Source: Pseudomonadales bacterium
GTDB lineage: Bacteria; Pseudomonadota; Gammaproteobacteria; Pseudomonadales; Halieaceae
Reading direction: 5' to 3'
NCBI GenBank assembly: GCA_024234855.1
Contig: JACKNN010000007.1
Coordinates: 73,723-137,722 of the forward strand
Length of the DNA stretch: 64,000 nucleotides
Positions 51,008-61,644 of the stretch are shown here, piece after piece; positions within the stretch are counted from its first letter, which is position 1; the number at the start of each line of letters is the position of its first letter. The position numbers were made by a program, and so were the translations under genes. The notes beneath the pieces were generated by a model. That model ran no database searches and had not been told where the DNA came from. It worked only from the letters and a program-made list of their open reading frames with translations.

Positions 51008-52940
51008 TCCCGGCTCCCTGTTGTTGCCGTTGGTAACTTTCGTAGCGGAATTTTTCCCGCAGCAGCCCGGCGGGGTCGTCCGGCACCCGCCGCAGCCACT
51101 GCTCCATCGCCTGGTCGCGCTCCTGTGCCTCCGGGTCGACCTCGGCCTGCTGCGCCGCCTGCTGTTGGGGCTGTTGCCGCTCCTGTTGCTCCTGCTCCTC
51201 GGCCTGTTGCGCGGCCGCCTGCTGCTCCTGCTCTTCCTGCTGTTGCTGCTGCTCCGGGTTCTGCTGCTGCTCCGGGTTCTGCTGCTGGTCCTGGTTCTGC
51301 TGCTGCTCCTGGTTCTGCTGCTGGTCCTGGTTCTGCTGCTGCTCCTGGTTCTGCTGCTGCTCCTGGCTCTGCTGCTGCTCCTGGCTCTGCTGCTGCTCCT
51401 GGTTCTGCTGCTGCTCCTGGCTCTGTTGCTGGTCCTGGTTCTGTTGCTGGTCCTGGTTCTGCTGCTGGTCCTGGTTCTGTTGCTGGTCCTGGTTCTGTTG
51501 CTGGTCCTGGTTCTGCTGCTGCTCCTGGTTCTGCTGCTGGTCCTGGTTCTGCTGTTGATCCTGGTTCTGTTGCTGCTCCTGCTGCTGCTTCAACTGCTCC
51601 AGCAGCGCCAGGTTTTCGCTGGCATCGGTCTGGTCCGGTGCCCGCGCCAGGGATTCCTTGTAGGCGTCGATGGCCTCGTCCAGTTTACCGGCCCTGGCCA
51701 GGGCGTTGCCGCGGTTGTACCAGCTGTCGGCATCGTCACCCTCGGCGAACTTGTTGGCGGCGGTAGCAAAATCCTCGCCCTGGTAGGCCGCGGTGCCGGC
51801 CCAGTCCGGGCGTTCGAACAGGTTCACTGCCTGCTCGCTGTCGCCCTGCTGCAGGGCCCGCTGGCCCTGCTGGTCCGGGGTCAGCCACAGGTCGTCCCAG
51901 CCGGCGGCCCGGACCGGTTGCGGCTGGGCCATCAGCAGCAGCGGCAGCAGGCACAGCACCCAGCCCCGGCGGAACAGCGCCAGCGCCAGCGGCAACAGCA
52001 GCAGCACCAGCAGGTAGCCCTGGTCCTCCCAGGTGTCGGCGGTGCGATCCAGCGTCACGGTCTGTTCGCGCCCCGCCAGCGGCGATTCCGCCAGCAGCGT
52101 GTCCAGGTCGCTGTTGTCGATTTGCATGGCCATGTAGCGGCCGCCGGTGTCGGCGGCCAGCTCGCGCAGCAGCGCCTCGTCCAGCGCGGGCATCACGATG
52201 GTGCCGTCGCCGTCCTTGAGGAAGCCGCCGCGGGGCAGCGGTATCGGCGCACCGGTGGCGGTGCCCACGCCCAGCACCGCCAGGCTCGCACCGCTGTTGG
52301 CCAGGGCCCGCTCGATAGCGGCGCGGTCCTTGTCCCCGATGCCGTCGGTCACCAGCAGTATCCTGCCGTCGCGGATGCCGGCCGAATGCAGCAGGTCGAC
52401 GGCCTGCGCCACCGCCGCCGCGGGGTCACTGCCGGGCAGCGGCATCATGCCGGGGTCCAGCGCCGGCAGCAGGTTGGCGATGGTGGGGGTGTCGTCGGTC
52501 AGGGGCGTGACGATGTGGGCGTCACCGGCGTAGGCGATGAGCCCGGTCTGCCCCTCCTTGCGCGCGGCCAGCAGGTCCTGCAGTTTCTGCCGCGCCCGGT
52601 CCAGCCGCGAGGGGGCCAGGTCGCCCGATTTCATCGAGTAGCTCAAGTCCAGCACCAGCACCAGGGCGTCCTGCTTCTGGTGTACCGGCTGCGGCAGTTG
52701 CTGCCAGCTGGGGCCGCTGGCGGCGAGCGCCGCCAGTAGCCAGCCCAGCAGCAGCAGCGGCAGCAGGTTGGGCCCGCGCGAGCCCGCCTGGGGGCTCACC
52801 AGGAAGGGCAGCAGTTCCGGCGCGATCACCTGGTTCCAGCTGCCCAGGCGGCCGCGGTGGCGCCACAGCAGCAGGGCCAGGATGGCGGCGGGCAGCAGGC
52901 TCCACAGCCACTCCGGGCGCATCAGGTGAAAGTCGGTCAC
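50985..52940 (-). CDS. BatB/BatC fusion: VWA and TPR domains with Gln-rich repeat
   Basis: A 651-residue protein. N-terminal membrane helices flank a von Willebrand A domain (about residues 85-270) with MIDAS DLSYSMKSG and LLVTDGIGDKD. A helix near 315-340 leads to a TPR-like region (DSWYNRGNALARAGKLDEAIDAYKES, about 420-450) and then a low-complexity C-terminus with 18 tandem hexapeptides (N/S)(Q/P)(D/E)QQQ. BatB (VWA) and BatC (TPR) are separate proteins in Bacteroides but fused in many gammaproteobacteria. The repeat length probably varies between strains. It overlaps neighbours on both sides. Confidence 0.88.
   Translation of the reverse strand: MTDFHLMRPEWLWSLLPAAILALLLWRHRGRLGSWNQVIAPELLPFLVSPQAGSRGPNLLPLLLLGWLLAALAASGPSWQQLPQPVHQKQDALVLVLDLSYSMKSGDLAPSRLDRARQKLQDLLAARKEGQTGLIAYAGDAHIVTPLTDDTPTIANLLPALDPGMMPLPGSDPAAAVAQAVDLLHSAGIRDGRILLVTDGIGDKDRAAIERALANSGASLAVLGVGTATGAPIPLPRGGFLKDGDGTIVMPALDEALLRELAADTGGRYMAMQIDNSDLDTLLAESPLAGREQTVTLDRTADTWEDQGYLLVLLLLPLALALFRRGWVLCLLPLLLMAQPQPVRAAGWDDLWLTPDQQGQRALQQGDSEQAVNLFERPDWAGTAAYQGEDFATAANKFAEGDDADSWYNRGNALARAGKLDEAIDAYKESLARAPDQTDASENLALLEQLKQQQEQQQNQDQQQNQDQQQNQEQQQNQDQQQNQDQQQNQDQQQNQDQQQNQDQQQSQEQQQNQEQQQSQEQQQSQEQQQNQEQQQNQDQQQNQEQQQNQDQQQNPEQQQNPEQQQQQEEQEQQAAAQQAEEQEQQERQQPQQQAAQQAEVDPEAQERDQAMEQWLRRVPDDPAGLLREKFRYESYQRQQQGAGSDNETYW
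51243..51566 (-). repeat. 18 x 18-bp tandem repeat inside BatB/C
   Basis: Exactly 324 bp made of 18 units of 18 bp. Each encodes (N/S)(Q/P)(D/E)QQQ: eight NQ(D/E) units, then a mixed block of S/N-QE units, NQD/NQE alternation, and two NPE units at the protein C-terminal side. The regular unit and few variants suggest expansion by slippage. It codes for a disordered Gln-rich tail. Confidence 0.95.
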
Positions 52941-53974
52941 AGCTCACCCCCCAGCGGCATGAGCCGGCGCCAGCCACCGCCCAGCCACAACTGGCGCAGG
53001 GCCAGGGCGAAGCTCAATACCAGCGCCAGCAGCAGCGGCACATAGCCCAGCGCCTGCCGCGGACGGTAGGTCACGCTGGCCTGTTCCACCGGCTCCAGCT
53101 GGTCGAGCAACTGGTAGATGTTGGCCAGCTCCTGCGGGTTGCGGGCCCGGAAATACTGGCCGCCGGTGGTGGCTGCAATTTTTTGCAGGCCAGCCTCGTC
53201 GAGCTCCGCCGAGGGGTTGACCTGGCGGCTGCCGAAACTGGAGCCGAACAGGCCCGGCAGGGTCATGCGGTCGGCGCCGATGCCGATGGTGTAAATACGG
53301 ATACCCAGGTCCTTCGCCAGTTGCGCCGCGTCCTGGGGCCGCACCGAGCTCGCCGTGTCCTGGCCGTCGGTCAGCAAAATCAGCACCCGGCTCTCGGCGG
53401 GGCGTTCCTTGAGGCGCTTGACCGCCAGGCCAATGGCATCGCCAATGGCCGTTTCCTGGCCGGCGAAGCCGATCTGCGCCTCCTCCAGGAAGCGCTTCAC
53501 CGTACTGGTGTCAAAACTCAGGGGCGACTGCAGGTAGGCGTTGCTGCCGAACAGGATCAGGCCCAGGCGGTCGCCGCTGCGGCGGCTGATAAAGTCGGCG
53601 CCCACCGCCTTGACCGCGGTGATACGCGACACCAGGGCCTGCCCGTGTTGCATGTCCTCGATCTGCATCGAGCCGGAAATGTCCACCGCCAGCATCAGGT
53701 CGCGGCCGCTGTTGGGCAGCTCGATGGCCTCGCCGAGCCAGGTGGGCCGGGCCGCCGCCAGCAGCAGCAACAGCCAGATCAGCCACAGCGACACCACCGG
53801 CAGGGTGCCGCCGCCGCTGCGGCGGGCGCCCTGGCTGGCGCTCAGCTGCTGCCACTCGGTGTAAAACGGGGCGCGCAGGGCGGGCTCCTGGCTGCGGGCC
53901 ACCGGCGCCAGCCGGCGCACCAGCCAGGGCAGGGGCGCCAGCGCCAGCATCCAGGGCCAGATCCACTCGATCAT
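52937..53974 (-). CDS. batA: BatA-type VWA-domain membrane protein
   Basis: A 345-residue protein with an N-terminal helix (WIWPWMLALAPLPWLV), a second near residues 60-78, a VWA domain (about 88-280) with the full MIDAS motif DISGSM and LTDGQD, and a C-terminal membrane helix near 315-332. It binds a metal-dependent partner at the periplasmic or cytoplasmic face. It overlaps BatB/C and DUF4381 by 4 bp each, so the operon is translationally coupled. Role inferred from the family. Confidence 0.9.
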   Translation of the reverse strand: MIEWIWPWMLALAPLPWLVRRLAPVARSQEPALRAPFYTEWQQLSASQGARRSGGGTLPVVSLWLIWLLLLLAAARPTWLGEAIELPNSGRDLMLAVDISGSMQIEDMQHGQALVSRITAVKAVGADFISRRSGDRLGLILFGSNAYLQSPLSFDTSTVKRFLEEAQIGFAGQETAIGDAIGLAVKRLKERPAESRVLILLTDGQDTASSVRPQDAAQLAKDLGIRIYTIGIGADRMTLPGLFGSSFGSRQVNPSAELDEAGLQKIAATTGGQYFRARNPQELANIYQLLDQLEPVEQASVTYRPRQALGYVPLLLALVLSFALALRQLWLGGGWRRLMPLGGEL

Positions 53975-54447
53975 CGGGCCACCTCGTGGCGCCTGATCCA
54001 GCGCGCGGCACTGCGCTGCAACCGCTGGGCATCGACAGCGGGCGCGTCTTTGCGGTAGGCCGCGGCGACGAAGTCGGCGGGGAATTGTTCGTCGGGCTTA
54101 AGCGGGGCGTTGAGCAGGGCCAGCCACGCCTCGCCGCTGCTGGCGGCCACGTCGCGCCGGGGGTAGGCCACCAGTGCCACGCTCTTTAACAGCGCATTGG
54201 TATCGGCCAGCAAGCGCTGGCTGTCCGGCTGCTGCCGGTACTGCTGCTGCAATTGCGCCAGTTGCGCCAGCGCCTGGCGCCGGTAGGCATTGGCGCGACG
54301 ACGGCGCCGCAGCCACCAGGCCAGCACCGCCAGCGCCAGCAGCACCAGCGCCGCCAGCAGCCACCAGCCCGGGGCCGGCGGCCACCAGCCGATGGGCAGC
54401 GGTGCCCGCAGCGGGTGCAGGCTGGCCAGCGGATCCTGCGGGTTCAC
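53971..54447 (-). CDS. DUF4381 membrane protein
   Basis: A 158-residue protein with a Pro-rich N-terminus (LPIGWWPPAPGWWLLAALVL), one transmembrane helix at about 22-44, then a basic helix (RRRRRANAYRRQALAQLAQL) and a domain with LKSVALVAYPRRDVAASSGEAWLALL, matching DUF4381. It lies between DUF58 and BatA in MoxR/Bat operons, with unknown function. Overlaps of 4 bp on both sides. Confidence 0.87.
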   Translation of the reverse strand: MNPQDPLASLHPLRAPLPIGWWPPAPGWWLLAALVLLALAVLAWWLRRRRRANAYRRQALAQLAQLQQQYRQQPDSQRLLADTNALLKSVALVAYPRRDVAASSGEAWLALLNAPLKPDEQFPADFVAAAYRKDAPAVDAQRLQRSAARWIRRHEVAR

Positions 54448-55382
54448 CGGCGCGGGTCTCCGTAAAAGGGTTGCAGCACGCTGAATGGGGCCTGGCGGGT
54501 GCTGGCCTGCAGCAGGGGAATGCCCAGCCGCAGCAGTTCCATCGACAGCAGCTCGCGCTGCTGCCCGGCGCGCTCGATATAGGCCTTGCGCAGGCCCCGG
54601 TCGGCGGTGTCCAGCTCGCTGCGCGCCTGGCCGTCGGTGACGGCGTAGCGACCGGCCCGGGGCAGGTCCGCTTCCAGCGGGTCGCTGCAGGCGATGGCGG
54701 TAATCTCGATGTGCTGGGACAGCTGGAACAACTGCTCGCGGGCGTGCTCCTGGCTGGCGCCGCGAAAGTCGCTGACGATGAACAGGCTGCTGCCGGGCCG
54801 CACGATGCGCCGCAGGTTGGCCAGGATGCCGGCGAAATCCGCGCTGTCGGGCGCGGCCAGCGGCAGGGCGCGGTTGTACTCGGCCACCTGCGACAACAGC
54901 GCCAGCACCGTGCGGCGGCTGCGCCGGGGCCGGATCTCGCGGTGCTCGGCGCCGTTGAAGACCAGCCCGCCCACCCGGTCGCCGGCCTCCAGCGCGCTCC
55001 AGGCCAGCAGGCCGGCCAGCTGCGCCGCCAGCACCGACTTGAAGCAGTGGCTGGAGCCGAAGAACATGCTGCTGCGCTGGTCTACCGCCACCAGCACCGG
55101 CCGCTCGCGCTCCTCCCGGAACAGCTTGGTGTGGGCGCTGCCGGTGCGGGCGGTGACGCGCCAGTCGATGCCGCGGATATCGTCGCCGGGCTGGTAGCTG
55201 CGCACCTCCTCGAAGTCGATGCCGCGACCGCGGAAGTTGGATTTGTTGGGGCCGGCCAGCACGCTCAGCGCCCGGTTGCGGCGCGCCAGGCGCAACTGCC
55301 GGGCGGGAAAGCGCAGCGCGATCAGGTCCTCCAGCGCCACATAGGCGCCGCGGGCCGGTACGGTGACATCAGCCAGGCGCAT
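54444..55382 (-). CDS. DUF58-domain protein
   Basis: A 312-residue DUF58 protein. The diagnostic segment is GRGIDFEEVRSYQPGDDIRG, then IDWRVTARTGSAHTKLFREE (about residues 52-92), followed by a VWA-like region PVLVAVDQRSSMFFGS. DUF58 proteins act with MoxR ATPases and Bat proteins. It follows moxR by 2 bp and overlaps DUF4381 by 4 bp. Confidence 0.92.
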   Translation of the reverse strand: MRLADVTVPARGAYVALEDLIALRFPARQLRLARRNRALSVLAGPNKSNFRGRGIDFEEVRSYQPGDDIRGIDWRVTARTGSAHTKLFREERERPVLVAVDQRSSMFFGSSHCFKSVLAAQLAGLLAWSALEAGDRVGGLVFNGAEHREIRPRRSRRTVLALLSQVAEYNRALPLAAPDSADFAGILANLRRIVRPGSSLFIVSDFRGASQEHAREQLFQLSQHIEITAIACSDPLEADLPRAGRYAVTDGQARSELDTADRGLRKAYIERAGQQRELLSMELLRLGIPLLQASTRQAPFSVLQPFYGDPRR

Positions 55383-55384
55383 GC

Positions 55385-56341
<957 letters not shown>

Positions 56342-56559
56342 TGTGTCTCCCGTCGCTCGTAATAGGGTTCGGTAAAAAGGGTCCGTATAGTAGCCCACTG
56401 CCCCCGCGCCTGCAGCGTGTTTGCGGCTCGCCGTGGCGCGGACGAGTGCTGTGACTGGCCCTGCCCCAAAAAGTTCCGGGCGGTTCGCAACACGGCCGGC
56501 GGATTACGCTAGACTAGGGCGACAATTACAGCGGGGCCGCCGGCCCCGGCGACGGAGCG

Positions 56560-59500
56560 ATGACAAGACACATGATCTGGGACACAGTGAAAAGAAGCCT
56601 GTTGGCGGAATTGGGCCAGCGCATCGACAGCCGCGCGGACGCGGCCGACCGGCAATCCCTGCACAACCTGTCCGCCGCCTTTTACGGCCGCTTCCCGGCG
56701 GAGGACATGCGCGAGCGCTCGGTGGAGAACCTCTACGGCTGCCTGTACGGCCTGCTGCGCTTCCTGCGCTCCTGGCCCGAGGCCGCGGCCAGGATCCACA
56801 TCTTCAACCCCGAGATCCAGAGCCACGGCTGGGAGAGCAAGTACACGGTGGTGGCCATCATCTGCCGCGGCATCCCCTTTTGCACCGCCTCCGTGCGCGG
56901 CGAACTGAACCGGCGCAACCTGACCATCCACGGCATCGCCAGCTCCAACCTGCCGGTGCGCCGCGACGCCGCGGGTGAACTGGAGGCGGTGCTGTCGGAC
57001 GAGGAGGGGCAGGCCAGCGGCCTGCCCGAGGAGGCGGTGCTGTACTTCGAGATCGGCCGCCACTCCAACCCGGCGGAGCTGGACGAGCTGCGCCTCACCC
57101 TGGGCGATATCCTGCAGGAGGTCGCGCTGGTGGTGGACGATTTCCCCGCCATGGGCGAGCGCCTGCAGGCGGTGGAGCAGCAGATTCGCGCCAGCGAGTG
57201 TATCGAACTGGAGCTGCGCGAGGAGGCGGCGGCCTTCCTGGCCTGGGTGCAGCAGCGCCACATGACCCTGCTCGGTTACGAGTACCTCGAAGTGGCGGAC
57301 GCCGGCCAGCCGGGCCAGCAGGTTAACGTGGTGGCCGAGGCCAGCCTGGGCCTGTTGCGGCACCGCACCACCCGCGGGGTCGAGGACCTGGCGGCCGACC
57401 TGGAACACATGTCGGCCGACGACCTGCGGCGCCGCCAGCTGAGCTTTTCCAAGTCGCGCCAGCGCTCGCGGGTGCACCGGCTCACCTATCCCGACTACGT
57501 CGAGATCAAGGTCTTCAACGACGCCGGCGCCGTCATCGGCCAGCACCGCCTGATCGGCCTGTACACCTCGTCGGTGTACACCATGAGCCCCGAGCTGATT
57601 CCCATTTTGCGGCGCAAGGTGCAGCAGGTGCTGGAGCAGTCGCACTTCGACACCTCCGACCACGAGAGCCGCGAGCTGGTGCGGGTGCTGGAGCTGTTCC
57701 CGCGCGACGAGTTGTTCCAGTCCAGCGTGCAGGACCTGTACGACACCGTGACCGCGGTCAACCGCATCCAGGAGCGGCGCCAGACCCGCCTGTTCGTGCG
57801 GCGCGACGTCCACGGCAAGTTCGTCAACTGCATGGTGTACATCCCGCGCGACCGCTACACCACCGAGCAGCGCGAGAAAATCGAGCGCATCCTGTGCGCT
57901 GCCTTCAACGCCGAGGAGGCGGAGTTCACCACCCACTTTTCCGAGTCCATCCTGGTGCGCTGCCATTTCGTGCTGCGGGTCGACCCGAAGGTGTCGCTGG
58001 AGTACGACGCCAGCGAGATCGAGAACCAGATCGTGCAGGCCACCCTGGCCTGGGAAGACCGCCTGCGCATCCGCCTGATCGAGGAGTTCGGCGAGGAGCG
58101 CGGCGAGGTGTTCGTGCGCGAGCTGGCCACCGGTTTCCCGCCGGGCTATCGCGACGACTTCGACCCCCGGGTGGCGGTGCTGGACATAAAACAGATCCTG
58201 CGCCTGCAGCAGGGCGAGGCACTGGGCATGACCCTGTACCGGCTGGTGGAGGAGGGCGGCGAGATGCTGCGCCTGCGCCTGTACCACAGCGGCGCGAGCC
58301 TGCCCCTGTCCGACGTGCTGCCCATCCTCGAGAACCTCGGCCTGCGGGTGATGACCGAGCGCCCCTACGGCGTGCGCGCCCACGATGGCAAGGTCTACTG
58401 GATACAGGAGTTCACCCTGATCTACGCGCTGTCGCACAACATCGTGCTGGAGGAGGTCAAGCAGGAGTTCGAGGAGGCCTTCTCGCGCATCTGGTTCGGC
58501 GGCGCGGAGAACGACTGCTTCAACCGCCTGTTGATCGGCACCCGCCTGGACTGGCGCGAACTCGCGATGCTGCGGGCCTACGCCCGCTACCTGCGGCAGG
58601 TGCACTTTCCCTTCAGCGTGGAGTATATCGGCGAGACCCTGGGCCACCACCTGCAGATCACCGGCTGTATCGTCGAGCTGTTCCTCACCCGCTTCTCGCC
58701 GGTGTTCGAGGGCGACGCCGACTGGCGGGCCCAGCGCGAGCAGGCGGTGGAGCAGCGCATCCTCGACGCGCTGGAACATGTCGAGAACCTGGGCGAGGAC
58801 CGCATCATTCGCCAGTTCGTGCTGGTGATCAAGGCCACCCTGCGCACCAACTTCTTCCAGCCCGAGGCCGACGGCTCCCTGAAGAGCTACTTCTCGTTCA
58901 AGCTCCGGCCGGCCGATATCCCCGGCATACCCAAGCCGGTGCCGCTGTATGAAATCTACGTGTACTCGCCCCGGGTGGAGGGTGTGCACCTGCGCGGCGG
59001 CAAGGTCGCCCGCGGCGGCCTGCGCTGGTCGGACCGGTTCGAGGATTTTCGCACCGAGGTGCTGGGCCTGGTCAAGGCGCAGCAGGTGAAGAACGCGGTG
59101 ATCGTGCCGGTGGGCGCCAAGGGCGGCTTCGTGGCGCGCCAGCTGCGCCCGGAGATGAGCCGCGACGAGATCCAGCAGGAGGGCATCGCCTGCTACCAGC
59201 TGTATATCCGCGCGCTGCTGGACATCACCGACAACCGCAGCGCCGACGGCGTGATCCGGCCGCCGCAGGTGGTGGTCAAGGACGACGAGGACCCCTACCT
59301 GGTGGTGGCGGCGGACAAGGGCACGGCGAGTTTTTCCGATATCGCCAACGCCATCTCCGCCGAGTACAACTTCTGGCTGGGCGACGCCTTCGCCTCCGGC
59401 GGCAGCGCCGGTTACGACCACAAGAAGATGGGCATTACCGCCCGCGGCGCCTGGGTGTCGGTGCAGCGCCATTTCCGCGAGATCGGCATCGACGTGCAGA

Positions 59501-61422
59501 GCACCGACTTCACCGTGGTGGGCATCGGCGACATGGCCGGCGACGTGTTCGGCAACGGCATGCTGCTGTCGGAGCATATCCGGCTGGTGGCGGCCTTCAA
59601 CCACCAGCACATCTTCATCGACCCCGAGCCCGACGCCGCCACCAGCTTCGCCGAGCGCAAGCGCCTGTTCGAGCTGCCGCGCTCGGGCTGGGGCGACTAC
59701 AACCTGCAGCTGGTGTCCGCCGGCGGCGGGGTGTTCTCCCGCGCCGCCAAGTCGATCCCGATTTCGGCCGAAATGAAGGCCCGCTTCGACATCGAGGCCG
59801 ATCACCTGCCGCCGCTGGAACTGATCTCGTACCTGCTGCGGGCGCCGGTCGACCTGCTGTGGAACGGCGGCATCGGCACCTATGTCAAGGCCAGGCGCGA
59901 GAGCCACACCGACGTCGGCGACAAGTCGAACGACGGCCTGCGGGTGGATGCCACCGAGCTGCGCTGCCGCGTCGTCGGCGAGGGCGGCAACCTGGGCATG
60001 ACCCAGCTGGGGCGGGTGGAGTACGGCCTGGCGGGCGGGCGCTCCAACACCGACTTCGTCGACAACGCCGGCGGGGTGGACTGCTCCGACCACGAGGTCA
60101 ATATCAAGATCCTGCTCAACGCCGTGATGGCGCGGGGCGACCTCACCGAGAAACACCGCAACGCCCTGCTGGCGGAGATGACCGAGAGCGTGGCGGGGCT
60201 GGTGCTGCGCAACAACTACGACCAGGTGCAGGCCATCAGCATGGCGGCCTTCCAGTCGGTGCAGCGGACCGGCGAATACCAGCGCTTCATGCGCTCCTTC
60301 GAGGAGGCGGGGCGGCTCAACCGCAAGCTGGAGTTCCTGCCCTCCGACGAGGAGCTGCTGGAGCGGCGGGTGCGCGGCGAGGCGCTGACCCGGCCCGAGC
60401 TGTCGATACTGATCTCCTACAGCAAGGGCGTGCTCAAGGAACAGCTGATCGAGGCCGAGCTGGGCAGCGACCCCTACCTGGCGGCGGCGGTCGATACCGC
60501 CTTCCCGCAGCGGCTGGTGGACGAGTACCCCGAGGAAATCCGCGCCCACCGCCTGCACCGCGAGATCATGGCCACCCAGCTGGCCAACGATATCGTCAAC
60601 CGCATGGGCATGAGCTACATCCAGCGCCAGCAGACCGCCACCGGCGCGACCGTGGCGGACGTGGCCCGCGCCTATATCTCGGCCATGGAAATCTTCGGCA
60701 TCCGCGAGTTGTGGAAGCAGATCGAGGCGCTGGACCACAAGGTGGATTCCGCCATCCAGATGGAAATGATGCTCAGCGTCATCCGCCTGGTGAAGCGCTC
60801 AACCCGCTGGCTGCTGCGCAACCGGCGCCACCAGCTGACGCCCACCGACTGCATCGCCGGTTTTGCCGGCGGCCTGGAGGAGTTGCGCGAGGCCTACCCG
60901 GCCATGCTGCGGGGCCGGGCGGCGGCGCAGTTCGAGACCCTGCACGGGCATTTTATCGACGCCGGGGTCGACCCGGAACTGGCGCGGGAGATCGCCGCCG
61001 CCGACCACGCCTACACGGCGCTGGGCATCATCCAGGCCACCGGCGACACCGAGGCGCCGCTGATGGACGTGGCCGGGCTGTACTTCTTCATGGGCGAGCG
61101 GCTGGAGCTGGACTGGTTCAGCGACCTGATCCTGTCCTCCAAGATCGACAACGAGTGGCAGGCCCTGGCCCGCGACACCTACCTGGAAGACCTGGAGTGG
61201 CAGCAGCGCACCCTGGCCATCGGCGCGCTGCGCCATATGAGCGAAGACCTCAACCTGCTCAAGTGCATCAACCGCTGGGAGAAACAGGAGTCGCTGCTGC
61301 TGCAGCGCTGGCGCCAGATGCTGGCGGAGCTGCACGCCACCCCGGCGCCGGATTTCGCCATGTTCGCGGTGGCCAACCGCGAGCTGCTGGACCTGGCGCA
61401 GAGCAGTATGGTGGTGAAGTGA
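56560..61422 (+). CDS. gdhB: NAD-specific glutamate dehydrogenase, large (GDH-180) type
   Basis: A 1620-residue enzyme that deaminates glutamate to 2-oxoglutarate with NAD. The N-terminal about 700 residues form the regulatory ACT-like region. The catalytic domain has RGGLRWSDRFEDFRTEV, LGLVKAQQVKNAVIVPVGAKGGFV (about residue 825-855), and later VVGIGDMAGDVFGNGMLLSEH and GNLGMTQLGRVEY, all typical of the family first described in Streptomyces and Pseudomonas. Length is standard (about 1600). The ATG at 56560 has GGAG just 2 bp upstream, so an ATG four codons later (56572) may be the true start. Confidence 0.94.
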   Translation: MTRHMIWDTVKRSLLAELGQRIDSRADAADRQSLHNLSAAFYGRFPAEDMRERSVENLYGCLYGLLRFLRSWPEAAARIHIFNPEIQSHGWESKYTVVAIICRGIPFCTASVRGELNRRNLTIHGIASSNLPVRRDAAGELEAVLSDEEGQASGLPEEAVLYFEIGRHSNPAELDELRLTLGDILQEVALVVDDFPAMGERLQAVEQQIRASECIELELREEAAAFLAWVQQRHMTLLGYEYLEVADAGQPGQQVNVVAEASLGLLRHRTTRGVEDLAADLEHMSADDLRRRQLSFSKSRQRSRVHRLTYPDYVEIKVFNDAGAVIGQHRLIGLYTSSVYTMSPELIPILRRKVQQVLEQSHFDTSDHESRELVRVLELFPRDELFQSSVQDLYDTVTAVNRIQERRQTRLFVRRDVHGKFVNCMVYIPRDRYTTEQREKIERILCAAFNAEEAEFTTHFSESILVRCHFVLRVDPKVSLEYDASEIENQIVQATLAWEDRLRIRLIEEFGEERGEVFVRELATGFPPGYRDDFDPRVAVLDIKQILRLQQGEALGMTLYRLVEEGGEMLRLRLYHSGASLPLSDVLPILENLGLRVMTERPYGVRAHDGKVYWIQEFTLIYALSHNIVLEEVKQEFEEAFSRIWFGGAENDCFNRLLIGTRLDWRELAMLRAYARYLRQVHFPFSVEYIGETLGHHLQITGCIVELFLTRFSPVFEGDADWRAQREQAVEQRILDALEHVENLGEDRIIRQFVLVIKATLRTNFFQPEADGSLKSYFSFKLRPADIPGIPKPVPLYEIYVYSPRVEGVHLRGGKVARGGLRWSDRFEDFRTEVLGLVKAQQVKNAVIVPVGAKGGFVARQLRPEMSRDEIQQEGIACYQLYIRALLDITDNRSADGVIRPPQVVVKDDEDPYLVVAADKGTASFSDIANAISAEYNFWLGDAFASGGSAGYDHKKMGITARGAWVSVQRHFREIGIDVQSTDFTVVGIGDMAGDVFGNGMLLSEHIRLVAAFNHQHIFIDPEPDAATSFAERKRLFELPRSGWGDYNLQLVSAGGGVFSRAAKSIPISAEMKARFDIEADHLPPLELISYLLRAPVDLLWNGGIGTYVKARRESHTDVGDKSNDGLRVDATELRCRVVGEGGNLGMTQLGRVEYGLAGGRSNTDFVDNAGGVDCSDHEVNIKILLNAVMARGDLTEKHRNALLAEMTESVAGLVLRNNYDQVQAISMAAFQSVQRTGEYQRFMRSFEEAGRLNRKLEFLPSDEELLERRVRGEALTRPELSILISYSKGVLKEQLIEAELGSDPYLAAAVDTAFPQRLVDEYPEEIRAHRLHREIMATQLANDIVNRMGMSYIQRQQTATGATVADVARAYISAMEIFGIRELWKQIEALDHKVDSAIQMEMMLSVIRLVKRSTRWLLRNRRHQLTPTDCIAGFAGGLEELREAYPAMLRGRAAAQFETLHGHFIDAGVDPELAREIAAADHAYTALGIIQATGDTEAPLMDVAGLYFFMGERLELDWFSDLILSSKIDNEWQALARDTYLEDLEWQQRTLAIGALRHMSEDLNLLKCINRWEKQESLLLQRWRQMLAELHATPAPDFAMFAVANRELLDLAQSSMVVK

Positions 61423-61440
61423 CGCGGCGGGTGTTGGTTG

Positions 61441-61644
61441 TCAGACCGCGCGAATTTTATGAACGCCCGATACACCGGTCATGCCGTCCCACTGGTCGCA
61501 GCGGCCCTCGCGCCAGCCGGTCAGCCAGTTCTGGCGATGTTCCTCCTCGGTGTGGGGGCAGATGTCCTGGCTGCGGCCGGCGACGCCCGCCTGGTAGCCG
61601 CGGTCAAATGCCCGGGAATTCATATCGCGCTTCTGTCTTCTCAT
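61441..61644 (-). CDS. rmf: Ribosome modulation factor
   Basis: A 67-residue protein starting MRRQKRDMNSRAFDRGYQAG, followed by VAGRSQDICPHTEEEHRQNW and LTGWREGRCDQWDGM, clearly matching RMF, which dimerises 70S ribosomes to inactive 100S in stationary phase. The ATG at 61644 has GGAG about 9 bp upstream; a longer frame to 61689 is not conserved. It is longer than E. coli RMF (55 residues) through a C-terminal GVSGVHKIRAV tail. It converges on the glutamate dehydrogenase gene. The 221 bp upstream hold its promoter, which I cannot place with confidence. Confidence 0.9.
   Translation of the reverse strand: MRRQKRDMNSRAFDRGYQAGVAGRSQDICPHTEEEHRQNWLTGWREGRCDQWDGMTGVSGVHKIRAV

Noticed and set aside
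51243..51566. Regular short repeats that could suggest a CRISPR array
   Set aside because: The repeats are contiguous 18-bp units without spacers and lie in frame within a protein gene.
50162..52739. Long plus-strand frames with Leu-rich or Ala/Gly/Pro-rich repeats opposite the bat genes
   Set aside because: The repeats are the antisense reading of the Gln-rich BatB/C tail; the frames have no family signatures.
56509..60738. A 1409-codon open frame on the minus strand opposite the glutamate dehydrogenase gene
   Set aside because: It is a GC-bias shadow of the real plus-strand gene. It lacks domains and is rich in His, Gln, Ala and Leu repeats as such shadows are.
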